64,000 nt of DNA from Megascapheus bottae (GCA_024803745.1 JANJXV010000004.1:45507358-45571357), one strand, 5' to 3'. Numbered from the stretch's first letter, positions 9,726-23,061 are shown. A program made the numbers and translations. The notes: generated by a model from the letters alone, not told the origin.

Positions 9726-10159
9726 TCACATTCATAACTGAGCTTTCTTCCTGCCAATCTTTGTCCAGCAAGCTCCTTCTTATAATGGTTAAAGATGGCT
9801 AAGTGCCATCTTTCCAAAAAGATAGTGCTTCCCCTTTTGAACTTTCAATTCAAATGGCCCCTGTCATTCTCTACCATAGAATTCCACTATATTTTATTAA
9901 TAGTACCATTCACTAGCAGACTTTTGTTTTTACAAGTTTCTACGTAATATTTGCTATTTCTGTCCCCCTCACGGTCTCTTCTTTACTAAGGTCAGTGAAA
10001 ACAAAACAATATCTCTCTTAACTACCATTTTGGCAGATGTGTCAGTGACCAATGTCCTCTCAATTAAATAAATTCACAATGTGAATAAATAATCTAAGCT
10101 AGAAGCATACATAGAGACATATACCCACAATTGAAGTCATCAGCGGATACCTGACAACT

Positions 10160-10160
<1 letters not shown>
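9726..10160. other. Unique sequence
   Basis: Nothing is recognised between the L1 tail and the (CA)n run. One weak L1-like stretch near 9,880-9,930 ('catagaattccactatattt') may be a remnant. Confidence 0.4.
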
Positions 10161-10163
<3 letters not shown>

Positions 10164-10216
<53 letters not shown>

Positions 10217-10225
10217 ACACACACC
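10164..10225 (+). repeat. (CA)n microsatellite
   Basis: About 30 CA units with a single T interruption near 10,211. Confidence 0.97.
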
Positions 10226-10385
10226 ATATTTGAAGGTTATCAGCAGATGCCTGCTAATTGAATATGAGTTAGAATTCTCAAAAAAAAGTGTAAATTGAGA
10301 ATAAATGCTAAGAAAAAATACAAAATTGCCAACATTGGTATCAGGGGCAAGAGATGAAAAAGAGCCAGTGGAGGAACTTGTGAGG

Positions 10386-10456
10386 GAAAGGAAGGAAGGA
10401 AGGAAGGAAGGAAGGAAGGAAGGAAGGAAGGAAGGAAGGAAGGAAGGAAGGAAGGA
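10386..10456 (+). repeat. (GGAA)n microsatellite
   Basis: About 17 perfect GGAA units. Unlike the other purine arrays in this window, no SINE body is visible immediately upstream. Confidence 0.97.
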
Positions 10457-11400
10457 GAAAAATAGCTCCTCCCCCCACTAAAAAAAAACCCAGGAAGTTG
10501 GGTTCCAGAAACCAGAATGTAGAAAACCAATGTATGATCTAAAATGTCAAATTCCATGGAGCAAATAGGACAGAGCCTCTTTGAAGAAAATGGGCTGCTA
10601 GATATAGACAGGGATCCCCTGGGAAGAATGCCAACTATTTCAGGGAGATAATAGTAATCTGAATACGTGATAAAGTTTCACTTTCAGTACAATGGAGAGA
10701 AGGGATGCAAACATTTACTCAAAGCAGCCATCTAGTCATTGAGGGAGAAGAAAACATCAAAAATAGGTGACAGTTGTTTTCGGTACTGCTGTTGCTCTAT
10801 AATTTTAAGTTATTTCATTTTCTCCCATAAAATAAACAGCACCTAAAGTAATCATGAACTTGGGGGCCATCAAACATTTTGAGTGACTCCATGTATAGTT
10901 GTATAGCCTAATTAGCCACTCTTAGACCCTCCTGGGGATATTATGACAGCCAAAGGAGATAACATGTATGGAAGCGTGCTGCCTGCTATAAAGGAAATAT
11001 AAATGGAAAGTGTTATTAAGGCTCTGCTTGGTTCAGTGATTCCTTCAGGGATCTAGAAGCCTGGGTCTGACTGTCTTCGCTGAATAGAGTTGCTTGGCAC
11101 ATAGAGCAAGCAGAGTCGGGAGCTTCTTGTTATCAGTGCCCTAAATAAAATCACAATCTCTAGTGAAGAATTCAAAATAGCTATGCCTGCCAGGCTTGTC
11201 TGCTTTGCTGCTTCTCTTGAGATTTGGAGTGAGAGTTGTTTTATTGGCCACAGGGCATACTAAGGTAATAAAAAAAAAAGTCAAAGGAAAAGTCACCCAT
11301 CAGTTAATTACATCGTCTTTGTTCAAGCACTAATTAGAGTTAATTCTGTGGTCCAGCACATTTTTATGATGGAAAGAATTTCAGTTTGCTCCTGTCTTAC
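10457..11400. other. Unique sequence, nothing recognised
   Basis: Roughly 950 bases with normal base composition for the window. No repeat family, long open frame or RNA gene is seen. Confidence 0.5.
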
Positions 11401-11419
11401 AAAGTTCAAATTACCTTCA

Positions 11420-11762
11420 CCTAGTGCTGCATGCTGGCACACCTCTGCCATCCGCTACTGTGGAGACTGAAATCAGAAGGATCCCAGTTCAGAGCCATCT
11501 GGGACTCTTTCTTAACCAATTGCGGATCATAGTGCTGCACATCTGCCATCCAAGCTACGTGAAAGGCTGGAATCAGGAAGATCACAGCTCTGAGCCAGCT
11601 TAGTCCTTAGCATCCAAAGAAACTAAGAACCATATTGCACTCCAGTCATCCCAGCTGCAGCAGGAATTCTAAAATAGGAGAATTTATTCCAGGTATTAGT
11701 CCCAGGCAAAAATCAAGATGTTATCTCAAAAAAATAACCACTGCAAAAAAAAAAAAAAAAAA
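11420..11762 (+). mobile_element. Possible tandem remnants of B1-like SINE, A22 tail
   Basis: Three successive diverged blocks ('tggcacacctctgccatccg', 'gctgcacatctgccatcc' and 'gcactccagtcatcccag') each resemble the start of a B1-like monomer. Each is followed by a 'gatcccagttcagagcc'-like core. An A-run of 22 lies at 11,741-11,762, and ID-like 'agagttcaaacaccagtac' follows at 11,790. Assignment is tentative. Confidence 0.4.
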
Positions 11763-11926
11763 GGAATGGAGGCAGAGAAGTACAAGGCCCAGAGTTCAAA
11801 CACCAGTACTACCAATATATATGCGTGAACCTTCGATCGGGTAAATCTTCACCAAATCACTTCACCTTTCCCTTTTCTGTTTCTTCAACTACAAAGCAGT
11901 GTTGATAGCACCTTCACACAGGACTG

Positions 11927-12000
11927 CATTTTTTTATTAGCAGTTACATTCATCAGGTAGTAGGTGCATTAGTTCTTGCACATTGATACCCCCGACGGTT
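11927..12000 (-). mobile_element. Short L1 3' end fragment
   Basis: 'cagttacattcatcaggtag' followed by 'taggtgcattagttcttgc' and 'acattgatacccc' match the reverse complement of the 3'UTR of the young L1 copies, for example 23,105-23,160. Confidence 0.75.
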
Positions 12001-13270
12001 ATCAGAAGTGAATGTCAGATTGAAATGGTGCAACTCCGTGCTCAGTAAATTCATCTCTGTAATAAGAGCAGGAAACACCATGGCAAAGTCTGTGGACATA
12101 ACTGAGATCCTAAAATGAAGACAAATCCCCCAAGCACTCTATTAGTTGACGGGAAGGTCAAATTGCATTGCACCTACAATGGTGAAAAAGTCGCTTTCAA
12201 GAAACACTTGACCAGGGAGAAAATGGACTTGAAAGACAAAAATTGCTTTCTCATAAAGAGGACGCAAACCCCCGTGCTATATACAAGGCTACTATGAAAG
12301 AGGATGGATGTAAAAATGAGGTGCAAAGGTAAGTGAGACGAGAAAGGCAAAATGATTTTTGTCCTTTGCTGCTAATGCTAGGAGCGTGGTATCTGGACAT
12401 TCTGGCAGCATGTCCAGCTTTCTGTGGAACAGTTGGTTTGGTTGGCTAGTTGGTGGTAATCTTGCAAATATTGGTGGCAGTAGAAATCATATTTGGAAAA
12501 GTATAAATTCATTCTACTTGATTATTTAGACCAAAGTTAAAAGGAGATCTAGCATGAATGTGAGCATGTTTCTGGAATTCTATGTGGAATTGGAGGGACT
12601 GTACACCAATGGAATTCTGAAATGAGGTCAACTTCTGGCAGGTCACACGGCTAACTCTATTAAGTCACTGTTCTGTGATCATCTCCATATGTGCCATCCT
12701 TCTGCTGGGTAAATTTGTGCTTGGTCCAAAGATGTTATGAAAACGTAAAAATTTGGTCTATTAACAATCACATAACGTTGTAAAAATGAAGGTAACCACA
12801 GTTTAGTTAAAAACCTGAGAACAAATTACCACTGTTCCTAGAGTTTATTGTAAAAATTAGCTTAGTTCTCCTAACAAAAATCATTTAAGGGGTGGAGGAA
12901 CATCTGACATTGGAATGCTTGAGCCTTGATTGCATCCTGAGTCAGGAAAAACAATGAAATAACCCAAGGATGATCTGAAGATAATGGAGGATATTAAAAT
13001 ACCAAATAGATTATTTCATGGAATTATTCTTCATTTCTTAAGGATGCCCATTTATTTTAAGTTATTCAGATGAATTTCCTTAGTAAGAGGAATGTCACTG
13101 AGTCTGCAAGAAGTTCACAAAATAGTCTAGAAAAATGTATGAGGGAAGGTTTACATAGAAAAAGATCCAGAGAGATACAGAGAGAGAAGAGATACAGAGG
13201 GAAACCAGGAAGACACAAAGAAGGAAAGAAACAAAGAGAAAGAGAAACAAAGAGAATGGCAATTGTTTTT
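12001..13270. other. Unique sequence, nothing recognised
   Basis: A 60-codon plus-strand frame at 12,115-12,297 (MKTNPPSTLL...) has a plausible amino-acid mix, but I recognise no family. It has no repeat content and is not enough to call a gene. The remainder shows no features. Purine-rich sequence at 13,165-13,255 is a low-complexity GA-rich stretch. Confidence 0.45.
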
Positions 13271-13273
13271 AAG

Positions 13274-13355
13274 TTATGGGCCTGACATGGAGTTCTGTGG
13301 TAGAGCACTTTCTCACTATGTTCAAGGCCCCAGATTCCATCCCTAGCATTGTAAA
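13274..13355 (+). mobile_element. ID-monomer-like SINE remnant
   Basis: 'ctgtggtagagcactttctc' (A-box-like) and 'gattccatccctagcatt' (B-box-like) followed by an A-rich end suggest a lone, degraded tRNA-derived monomer. Confidence 0.45.
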
Positions 13356-13574
13356 AGAAAATATTAACAATTGTTGAATTCAAGTTAGTGTAGGTATTCT
13401 TTCTATTCCTTGAACTTTATGTATTTACAATTTTCTCAAAAATTGGTTGAGCAAATAATTATTCTTCCTTCATTCAGTCTAACTTTAACCCGAAATAGAA
13501 TGATAAGGATTATAAGAAATCTGACTTAAAGACAAATAGAAAGCAATAACAATAATAACAAAAACTTTTGACAT

Positions 13575-14150
13575 GAATTCTAAGTACCACTATGCTGCCA
13601 TCAGAAAGAATGACATCGTCCCTTTTGTAAGGAAATGAAAAGACTTGGAAAATATTATATTAAATGAAGTAAGCCAGACTCAAAGAAACATAGGCTCCAT
13701 GGTTACCCTCTTTTGTAATAATTAGTACATACCTAGGATTCTCCTAGCAGAGGATTACAGTAGCGCAAAAGCTATGAACATATGGTCATACAGGATGAGA
13801 CTAAATGAAATGAACTCTACATATGGAGACAGGTGGTTTATCTTTGTGATTGTTATTCTCATTATACTATATGAAGTTGTTTCTTTTCTCAATTTTTCCC
13901 TTTGTGGTTTATCTGATGTGGTTACTATATCTAACTTTGTTACCTGGTATATTGTATATACATTTATTTTTTTATTTGAAATAGGTAAGGGAAGTAGAAA
14001 AATAAGATGATTAGAAGGGGGGAGGGAAAATGTGACAAAAGCATGAGAAGGGGTATCAATGTTCGAGAAATAATGTACCCACTATTTGATGAATGTAACT
14101 GTAACCCCTCTATATACTACCCCTACAACAAAATGCAATTTAAAAAAAAA
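13575..14150 (+). mobile_element. L1 3' end (ORF2 terminus and 3'UTR)
   Basis: It begins within the ORF2 3' end ('tgctgccatcagaaagaatg'), continues with 'aagtaagccagactcaaag' and the 3'UTR G-rich block at 14,008-14,030, and ends 'ctacaacaaaatgcaattt' plus an A-run at 14,142-14,152. A dimeric SINE sits in its tail. Confidence 0.88.
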
Positions 14151-14364
14151 AAGAATTCTGGGCCAGAAGTTTGGCCTAGTGGTAGAATGTTTCCCTAGCA
14201 TGCACAAAGTCTGGGGTTCAATTCCTCGGTACCACATACATAGGGGAAAAAAAGCCGGAAGTGGTGCTGTGGCTCAAGTGTAGAGCTCTAGCCTTGAGAA
14301 AGTCCAAGGACAGTCCTCAAGGCCTGAGCTCAAACCCAGGACTGGCACACAAAAAAAGAATTCT
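14145..14364 (+). mobile_element. Dimeric ID-like SINE in the L1 tail, with target-site duplication
   Basis: The body (14,160-14,350) is full length, from 'ggccagaagtttggcctag' to 'cccaggactggcac'. The A-rich repeat aaaaaaagaattct flanks it at 14,146-14,159 and 14,351-14,364, so it inserted into the L1 poly(A) tail. Confidence 0.92.
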
Positions 14365-15500
14365 AACTATCAGACAACATCTGGAATTTGATATTGTGAA
14401 TCACTTATCTTCCCTGGGCTATACTGACATCTGTCTGCGATACACTTGTCATTGACAAGAGTTTGATAATGAATCCTAAAGTCAATATAGCCATGTATCT
14501 GTGTGCACCTGCATGGGTTTTCTGCTAGTAGTTTACTGGTAGTTTTTCTATAAAATCACCATTAGCTAGTTAGAACATTCCATCAGCATTAAATCAACAG
14601 ACAGTGGTCTCTTTTTCAAAGAAAAAATTTAGTCACACATAACTATTGTTTAGTAAGAAAGCAAAATTCATCAGCTTTCCAATGAAAGTTGGAACTCAAT
14701 CAAACCATATAATGAAGAAATTTGTGAACAACGAAGCATAAAGTGGAAAGAAAAGAAAGAAAACAGTGTTCACCATTGAATACTTTTGTTCTGGCACATA
14801 CACTCAGAGGTATAGCAGTGTAATAGCCGGGATGTAGATCATAATGTGTTGGTTTCTGCTCATTTTCCTTTAAACATGTAATCCTTCTCTGCCTAGCAAT
14901 CAATGCTCTGTGTATAGATGTACTGGTTTTATACACTACCCATAAAATTATATTTCAAACTACTCCAAGTTAGCTAAAGCCACAAAGATCCGTTCTCTGA
15001 ATTCTCTTCACTGTAGAAAATGAATTTCTACAGATATAAAGAGTTTTTTTCCCCAAATAAAACCTGCTGGTCTGTTAAAGAAAAAAGAAAGAAACAGAGT
15101 AGGTCTTTGGAGTGAGGCCACAGAAAGTCAAAAAAGAGTGATACTTCATGATAATTTTGCAAGCTTCTCTACCTTCACAATGAAATGTGTAAATTTGTAC
15201 AATTGTCTTATATAAATTGTCATGCTGTGAAATAATTCAAATTTTGTTTTAGATTTCCACAGTGAGCAAGCAAAGTTACCATACTCTCTTTTTAAAATAC
15301 AAGTAATTGAAACAGGGTAACATGATCTTTAATAAGTTAATATTTGCAAACAATTTTTAAGTAATCAAAGATAAATCTCATGGATAAAAGCACAACCATA
15401 ACATAGCAAAAACATCTGGAACTTCTATAGGTCTGCTCATAAAAATAGCACGTTGTGTATAGAAATGAACCAATGAGATATCAGAGTAAAAATTCACATG
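14365..15500. other. Unique AT-rich sequence, nothing recognised
   Basis: No gene or repeat recognised. A 78-codon minus-strand open frame at 14,700-14,936 shows no motif. Confidence 0.5.
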
Positions 15501-15625
15501 AGTGAATGAGACAGAGGGAACAGAGGGCACTGAATGAAAGGAAATGTATGCGTTACCTGATTCGTGTAACTATCACCCCTCTCTTTACACTACCTTTGTA
15601 ACAATAAAGTAACTTTTTAAAAAAT
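15500..15625 (+). mobile_element. L1 3' end fragment
   Basis: 'gcgttacctgattcgtgtaac' and 'tatcacccctctctttacac' followed by 'aacaataaagtaac' reproduce the terminal 3'UTR and poly(A) signal of the older L1 subfamily seen at 33,880-33,945. Confidence 0.75.
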
Positions 15626-15915
15626 ATATTATGAAAATGACAGTAGGATACAATCCAGGCTTTAAAGGCACCTGGAAATAGACATCATTCCTGGAACCCC
15701 AATTTTCCTGTGTCTACATAAATATGCACGCTGCACATTAACTCACTCAGGACCACTATTGCCCAGGAAATATCAGCATCTTAATAACACATGCTTAATA
15801 TTTCAATAATACTCCTAATAAGTCCAAAAAATCATAATGATGAGAAGGGCCACAGAATGGAATGATCTGATCAAAAAGTTGTGAATTCCCTTTCAGATAT
15901 TGTTCAAAAAGATTT

Positions 15916-17582
15916 AACAACTTCTTAATTTTTTTCATATGTTTTATTGTAATTAATAGAAGGATTACATGATATTTGCCAGATAGATGGTGCATTAATT
16001 CCCATACATTGATACCCTTTCACATGTCTTGGTCCCCATTTCCCTCCCCCCCACCCCCACCCCTCATCTTGTTTTCCCCCCTTCCCTATCCAATTTCAAA
16101 TAACCAAATACAAATATATCCGATATATCAGGTAACAAAGTGAGATACTGTAACAATATGAGATAACCAAGGGACAGCAAAAGAGATGAGAGATAACATA
16201 GTACCTTAAGAACAACAATCATTCATTATATGGCTTATGTTTCTATATCCTAGAGATCCTTTCATTTAGCATCCTACTATATGGCCTTTTGTATCAAGGT
16301 TTTGCTCTACTGCAAATCTTTGCTAGGAGAGCCCAAGGTTTCTACTGATTTTGACAAATGAGGGAAACCATTGAGCCTAAGTTCCTTTGAGTCTGGCTTA
16401 CTTCACTTAATATGATCTTTTCTAAGTCTTTCCATTTCCTAACAAATGGGGCGATGTCATTCTTTCTGACAGCAGCATAGAATTCCATTGTGTATAAATA
16501 CCACATCTTGTTGATCCACTCATCAACTGAGGGACATCTAGGTTGGTTCCATATCTTTGCTATGGTGAATAGTGCTGCAGTGAACATTGTTGTGCTGATG
16601 GATTTAGTATGTCCTTGTTTCTGGATGATTGGATAAATGCCAAGTAGTGGAATTGTTGGGTCATAGGGGAAAGAACAGCGCAGGAGGAATTTCAATACCA
16701 AACTTTAGACTCTATTACAGAGCTATAATTATCAAAACAGCTTGGTACTGGCACAAGAACAGGCCTGAAGACCAATGGAATAGAACTGAAGACCCAGATA
16801 TTAAACCACAGACCTATGGCCACCTAATCTTTGACAAGGGAGCCAAAAAAAATAGAATGGAAGAAAGACAGCCTCTTCAACAAGTGGTGCTGGCAGAACT
16901 GGTTAAGCACATGCAGAAAACTAAAGTTGGATCCTTCTTTGTCACCCTGTACTAGAATTAACTCCAAATGGATCAAAGACCTGGAGGTAAAAGCCAACAC
17001 TCTGAAAGAAGGAATAGGAGATACACTAGACCTCCTTGGCACAGGTCAAAACTTTCTTAATAAGGATCAAGAATCACAACAAATCAGAGAAAGGCTGGAT
17101 GAGTGGGACTGCATTAAACTGTATGGCAAAGGACATAGCTAGTAAATTAATTAGGAAGCCTACAGAGTGGGAGAAGATCTTCACCAACCATACAACAAAG
17201 GCCTCATATCTAAAATATATCAACAGCTCAAAAAATTGAATCAATCCAAAACTAATCTCCAAAGTAACAACCATCCCATTAAAAGATGGGCCAAAGACTT
17301 AAAGAGAGTCTTTTCTGAAGAAGAAACAAAAATGGCCTATAGACACATGAAGAAATACTCAACATCTCTGGTCATAAAAGAAATGCAAATCAAAACAACT
17401 CTAAGATTCCACCTCACTCCAGTTAGAATGGCCATGATCAAGAAAACTAATAACAACAGATGCTGGAGGGGATGTGGCCAGGAGGGATCCCTACTACACT
17501 GTTGGTGGGAGTGCAAACTCATTCAACCACTATGGAAAGCAGTATGGCAGTTCCTCAAAAGACTAAACAACTTCTTAATTTT
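15916..17582 (-). mobile_element. Twin-primed (5'-inverted) L1 with 17-bp target-site duplication
   Basis: Positions 15,933-16,671 are the minus-strand L1 3' end (ORF2 terminus plus 3'UTR). At 16,672 the sequence flips to plus-strand ORF2, which runs to 17,565 (equivalent to about 38,565-39,487 of the big L1). The flipped part stops about 10 bases short of where the minus part starts. The direct repeat aacaacttcttaatttt bounds the whole at 15,916-15,932 and 17,566-17,582. This is the classical product of twin priming. Frames at 16,629-17,622 carry ORF2 C-terminal protein, including the Cys/His cluster [18 protein letters not shown], but they are pieces only. Confidence 0.95.
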
Positions 17583-20500
17583 AAAGTCCTACTGTATTGA
17601 TAAGCACCATCCACAGTTTTGATCAGAGCCCTTAAAATTCTGAAGGTCAATTACTCTATGTTCTAATACACTTGAAGATATGAACAGATGGATTTTTGTG
17701 GCCTTGAGAATATATTTACAATTCACTTTTAGGAGATACAAGGATACAAGTTATTTCAATTTTTAACTTTTGGCTTTTTTCTGGAAAAAAATATATCTTC
17801 TATTAAAAGCCCTTCGTACTAATTGTACACATTTGGGGAAAATATATTTTCTTATTTCACAATTATAACATATAATGGTAATATAAGAAGTACCAAATTT
17901 GATGAATTATAATGTGATTGGCAGATGATGATCTAAGTGGATGTAAACAGGCTCACAGTTGAATTAAACAAATGGAACAAAAACAGCAGGGCTGCTGTTT
18001 GTACAAGGTGACTATTCACCTTCGGATCTATTAGATCTCCTCCCAAATACTGCAAGACAGTGCCTACATCCCAACCTAATAACTATTTCCAAAGTTGCTT
18101 TGCCTGGGTAGTATCAGCATTGTTCATGTTAATATTTCCAGAATTCTCATTTTCCAGATTAAAAGTTTCACAAGAGGCCTGCAGAGAGTCAAGAAGGATA
18201 AAGATATGTACACTCGTTTTTAATAAGTGTCTTAGCATAAACTGAGGTCAGCCTGTATTCAGACTCCACAGAGATCAATTGCTTGAAAATAAAGATTTTT
18301 GCTCTCCATTTTATTTTGCCTACCACCAGGGTGAAGAACAAACCACTCAACCCATATAAATTATTGGCCCACAAGACAAGGATTCTACTGACCATTCTGG
18401 TATAATTCTGCTTCCATCTGGGTTTTTTTCCCCTTTTTGTTTTGTTTTTGTTTTGCTTTTTCCAGCTGGGTTTTGATAGCCACAATATGCTCCAGCAATT
18501 TTTCCTCATGTGAATAATGATTTAGAATTTAATATCTCAAGTCTTGTAAGTTTTCTCACTGTTTAGCCTTTCTTTCCATTTTTTCATAGAACTCATTTAT
18601 TCGTTAAAGTTGAAATAACATAATTATTCAAAATTGCCATTTTTTCATGACATTAATATAGCAAGATTAAAAATACATGAACTCTTAACAAACCATAATG
18701 ACTTTAAAATTTTACACTTAACAACTCATTGACATTATCTCAAAAACAAATTTTATGCATATTATTACTGTCATAGCTCTTCATTCCAAACTTCTATACT
18801 AAAGTTAAAACCAAGAATTTCTATGTGTTACTGTTAATGAAGGGTTTGAAAAAAAAAGTATTTATTTGAATTTTAACTTCATGAGTTGGTTGTCACATGT
18901 TATGTGTATAAACAAATATTGAATATTAATTTCTTATCTCTTTCATAACCATTACTCCTGTCTTAAGAATTCTTAATAAATAGACTTATTACTATCTGGA
19001 AGCTATATTTTCAAGTAATTTAAGACATAAAATAGTGTGCACTAACCATATCTAAAAGTCACTTTAAATGATAACATGATATCATTCAAATCATACACAT
19101 ACATGCATAAAATTCATTTACACAATAACCATATGTTGCTTGAGAATGATTTAATTCCTTACTAGCACTAGAAAAGGATTTTTGAGTGTCTGTTACTCAA
19201 GGGTAGAAAACAGTAATAAAAATTGTAGAGCATAGTGACATTCAGACATTAACTACCAGACAATAACAAGGGTGACTGTGGAGCCAAACTGTTGTTGAAC
19301 AATTATCTCCTTAAGCTGAGTCACAGGTTAAGAATTTATATTCTAGTTTTAACAACAGAAGATACAGAATTTTTGCTTCTTTCCTGAGAAATTTGAACAC
19401 CGGTATAAGTGTTGAAATATCAGAAAGTAATAATTTTTAAAATAATTTCATGTTTAACATATGTGTGTTTTAAGGTATCAGTAAACATAAAAGACATAGG
19501 TGAGTTTAATGTCACCTGTTATTATTTTTCACCTGTTATTTCAATCTCTATCTCTCAAATATCCCATAAGAAACTATTTCTAGTAGATGCCCTCATAATC
19601 ATATAGAGACAGGAATATATAAAACTCAAAACTAAGATTATTATCATGAAAACATCTGACATACATTATGAAATCCTGACTATTCAATTATTTAAAAGAT
19701 CATATATTTAGACCTATAGATAATTTGTAGTTTTTTTAATAACTTACTTTTGAATTGCAGGTTTAAAGCAACATTGAACTTATTTTGATAAAAGAGTCTA
19801 AGTATAAATAATCTCATTCACTCATATAAATATTACTTCACACAAATTAAATTAGATTTTTAGAAACTAATCATTTATTCAATCAAAATTCTGTCTGTGT
19901 CCTGCAGATTTGTTTAAGGAGATAGTATTTATTGCAATGATCTGCCACCACTCAAGATATTTTGGAATAAGCTTTGCTCATCTGATAACAGCAAGTCTCA
20001 GACTCCTGAGAGGATTTCAGCAGGAAAAATACATTTAGTTTTGACATTCAAATGGGACAAAAATGTTAACAAATCCATATTCATTTTAATATTAAGAAAG
20101 GTATCATTGATTAGGCATTTCCTATAGTTTCTAAAGATGCTTCTATGAATATTTTCACATATTTGCATAATTTGAATAAGTTTTCAGCTTTACACCTTGT
20201 ATATCAAATGTGGAGCCCCTTTTTCAAACAATTACTTCCCATTCAAATAAATGCCTAAAAACATTCATATACTAAGATTTATTTATTAGTTTATTCCATA
20301 ACTGTGACATTGTCTAAATATTAAAACATTTTTTCATAATAAAGATGAGCTAATCAAAAAAGTGGATAATTAGATGAAATTAGAATTTCTCAATTTTAAC
20401 ACCATGAATGTTTGTGGCTGGTTTTGTAATGAGGACTGCTCTGCAGAAATTGGAAATTTCCTTCCAACCTCAAGAGCACAAAACATAATAAAATACAAAT

Positions 20501-22140
20501 TTTACAATTAAATAAATATAAAGAATTAATGGCATAATTTCTCCATTTACGCTAATCTACAAAGAAAACTTGGTAATTAAATGATATGGTGAACATGCTT
20601 AAAATTTATCAGAAGGCACAGCCTCATAACATAGGCTGCTGTTAATACACCTATACACAGGTACAAATACAATGTTTGTATAAGTCTGTAAATCTATTCA
20701 TCCTCTTAGCAAATAATGTCTTAAAGTATAACCATTTTGCACCTATTCAGCAACCTTTAAACTTCAAAAAATGGAGTGCTTTGCCATGTTGACAGATTAA
20801 TTTTTAGATGATCTCCATGATGGGAAAATATGCAAACATATATAGTGATATTTACACAGGATCCTTTTGTGACTTTAAACTCATCAATCACCTTAAGCTA
20901 TTTTCTTTCTTTGCAACATCCAAGTTTCTATATAAGTATTATCTATTCATATCTATCACTATGTCAGGAACTTGACTCAATCAAGTAAAACTCACATTTC
21001 TCAAGCTTTAAATCTTCCTTCCAGACACCAATTTTACCTAAATATAACATACCAAACACAAAAATAACTTGTGACCAATTAACATTAAACCACTATTCAA
21101 TACCCAACTATAGTATTATGGAGGAATAAAGAAAAAAAAGTAAAATCACTACTGTTAACAAATACCTCAACAATTTTTCTTTCTTTCTTTTAAATCAACT
21201 TACCTCATTTTTGAATTAGCCAATATAATATGTCCATAAGTTACCTTGCAGTTAACTACTAAGTTAAGACTAACCACAGGCTCAGGGTAGACTTTCATAT
21301 TATTAAGAAAACATTACTACTAAAAACTCTTATCACGAATGAACGGAAGATTCACAATGGTTAGAATTTTCTATTAACTGAAGAACATCATAAAGCATAA
21401 GTTATTACTAGTAAAATATTATGAATCATAACTGTCCCTAAATAAACCTGAAGGCCTGTCATTAAATTGAAATGATATCCTCCTAAATTGATAAAATTAA
21501 TGTACTATTTTAAGTCACAATTGTTTAACCATAAAGAGGCCTCTTGGCTGTGCTCTTTTTCTTTTAATTAAATTAAAAAGTCTCTTCTGTAGTTACTGAT
21601 GTGTGAACAAATCTCCATAGAGAATTATTTAAATGAAGAGCAAAGCATGTAGACACAGTCAGATGTGCCTATTTAAAGATACTATACATTCATTCATTAG
21701 GGAAGTATTCTAATATACAATCAAAAGTAAAGCATGCCATAGGTAATTATTAGTGGCTCAGCTGTCAGTTAGCCAAATCAACTAAAAGACCAATTATTCT
21801 AAGAATACCAGGAAGGCTCATGCTAACCTTAGGTTGTTTTGAGAAAGTTATGGCTCCTTTGCAATATAATAATTTCCCAGCAAGATCATTAGGAACATAA
21901 CCTCATGTGTTACAAATTATTGCCAAATTTTAAATTTTTCACATTTAAAGAGAAATATAATAACTTTAAAATGCACGATGTTGAAGGAAAAAGAATTTTC
22001 AGAATATTTATTTTCCTCCAGTCTTATCACCAACCTAACTCCAGAAATTCAACTTAAAAATCATACCCATGGTTGACTTCTGAGTATGAAAATGAAATTT
22101 CAATTATAGACTGGAATAATAAATTAAGAAAACTAAAATA
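17583..22140. other. Repeat-poor AT-rich unique region (4.6 kb)
   Basis: No SINE, L1 or microsatellite above background is recognised and no open frame exceeds about 106 codons. It has no CpG island or gene-like feature. It is the longest repeat-free stretch in the window. Confidence 0.6.
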
Positions 22141-22141
22141 G

Positions 22142-22398
22142 CTAGTCATTAGTGGCTCATACCCATAATCCTAACAACTCAGGAGGCTGAGACCTGGAGA
22201 AATTCAATTTAGAGTTAATCCAGGAAGGCAAATCTAGGAGGCTCCTCCATCTAAATCCATCCTGAACTAACCAGGAAAATGGCAAACTGGAAGTGTAGCT
22301 CAAATGGTAGAGCATGAGGTATAAGCAAAAAAAAAAAAAAGATGCATGGAAGAATGAGGCTCTGAGTTCAAGCCCTGGTACTGACCCCCCAAAAATTA
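22142..22398 (+). mobile_element. B1/ID chimeric SINE
   Basis: 'gctcatacccataatcctaac', 'aactcaggaggctgagacct', 'ggaagtgtagctcaaatgg' and 'gagttcaagccctggtactg' are in family order. An internal A-run of 14 is at 22,327-22,340. Divergence is moderate. Confidence 0.82.
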
Positions 22399-23050
22399 TC
22401 TTAAGAACCGTTTTCTTTAATTTGGAAAAACAATGAACAAATCATATATAGAGAAGGCCTCAGAATTGATTTAGAAGTAGGAAATGTGCCTACAAACTAA
22501 GATAATGTATTTGTAAATATAATCTCTTCAATTCAAGATGCCAAAATTGTACAGCATTAGTGATATATCAAATGTTTCCTTAGTCTCTGGTATATTGTAT
22601 TTCTAGTTACTCTCTGCCAGTACTCAGCACCAAGTTGTCCAGAAAATCCACCTGGGGTTTCTGGCCACCACTGCCCTTGGTACTTCTCACCATCTGTAAC
22701 CAAGCTGCCCCTGTGGAGGGTCCCTAACTGCAAGCACGGTGGCCTAATCATTGTTCTGGCCCCAGAACAAAGCTCTTAATAAGTACATTGTGATTCAACT
22801 CAAATAAATACTCCAAAATGCGTAATGTTCTACTCTTCTGAGACCTCACTGTGCCTGAGAGTTATCTGAAATCTAAAACATTTGCGCCCAGCATGTGTCA
22901 GTCAGAAGTCCTATGCTTCACAGGCTGGGATATGTATTATTTAAAGTCTTTCCAAATGCTGGGTAAGGGGGAATTTTAAATTGTACAATTCAAAAATAGT
23001 TAATCTGAACATTTTAATGGCGAGGTTTTTTTGTTTGATTTTACTTTTGC
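22399..23050. other. Unique sequence, nothing recognised
   Basis: A 64-codon minus-strand open frame at 22,557-22,751 has slightly higher GC than its surroundings, but no motif I can name. Confidence 0.45.
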
Positions 23051-23061
23051 ATTAGATGTAA

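Noticed and set aside
12115..12297. A 60-codon plus-strand frame with a protein-like composition
   Set aside because: No recognised family, no flanking homologous codons or splice context, and length within chance for this composition.
16342..17622. Independent genes for the 100-150-codon frames in this interval
   Set aside because: They are sense and antisense pieces of L1 ORF2 from one inverted insertion.
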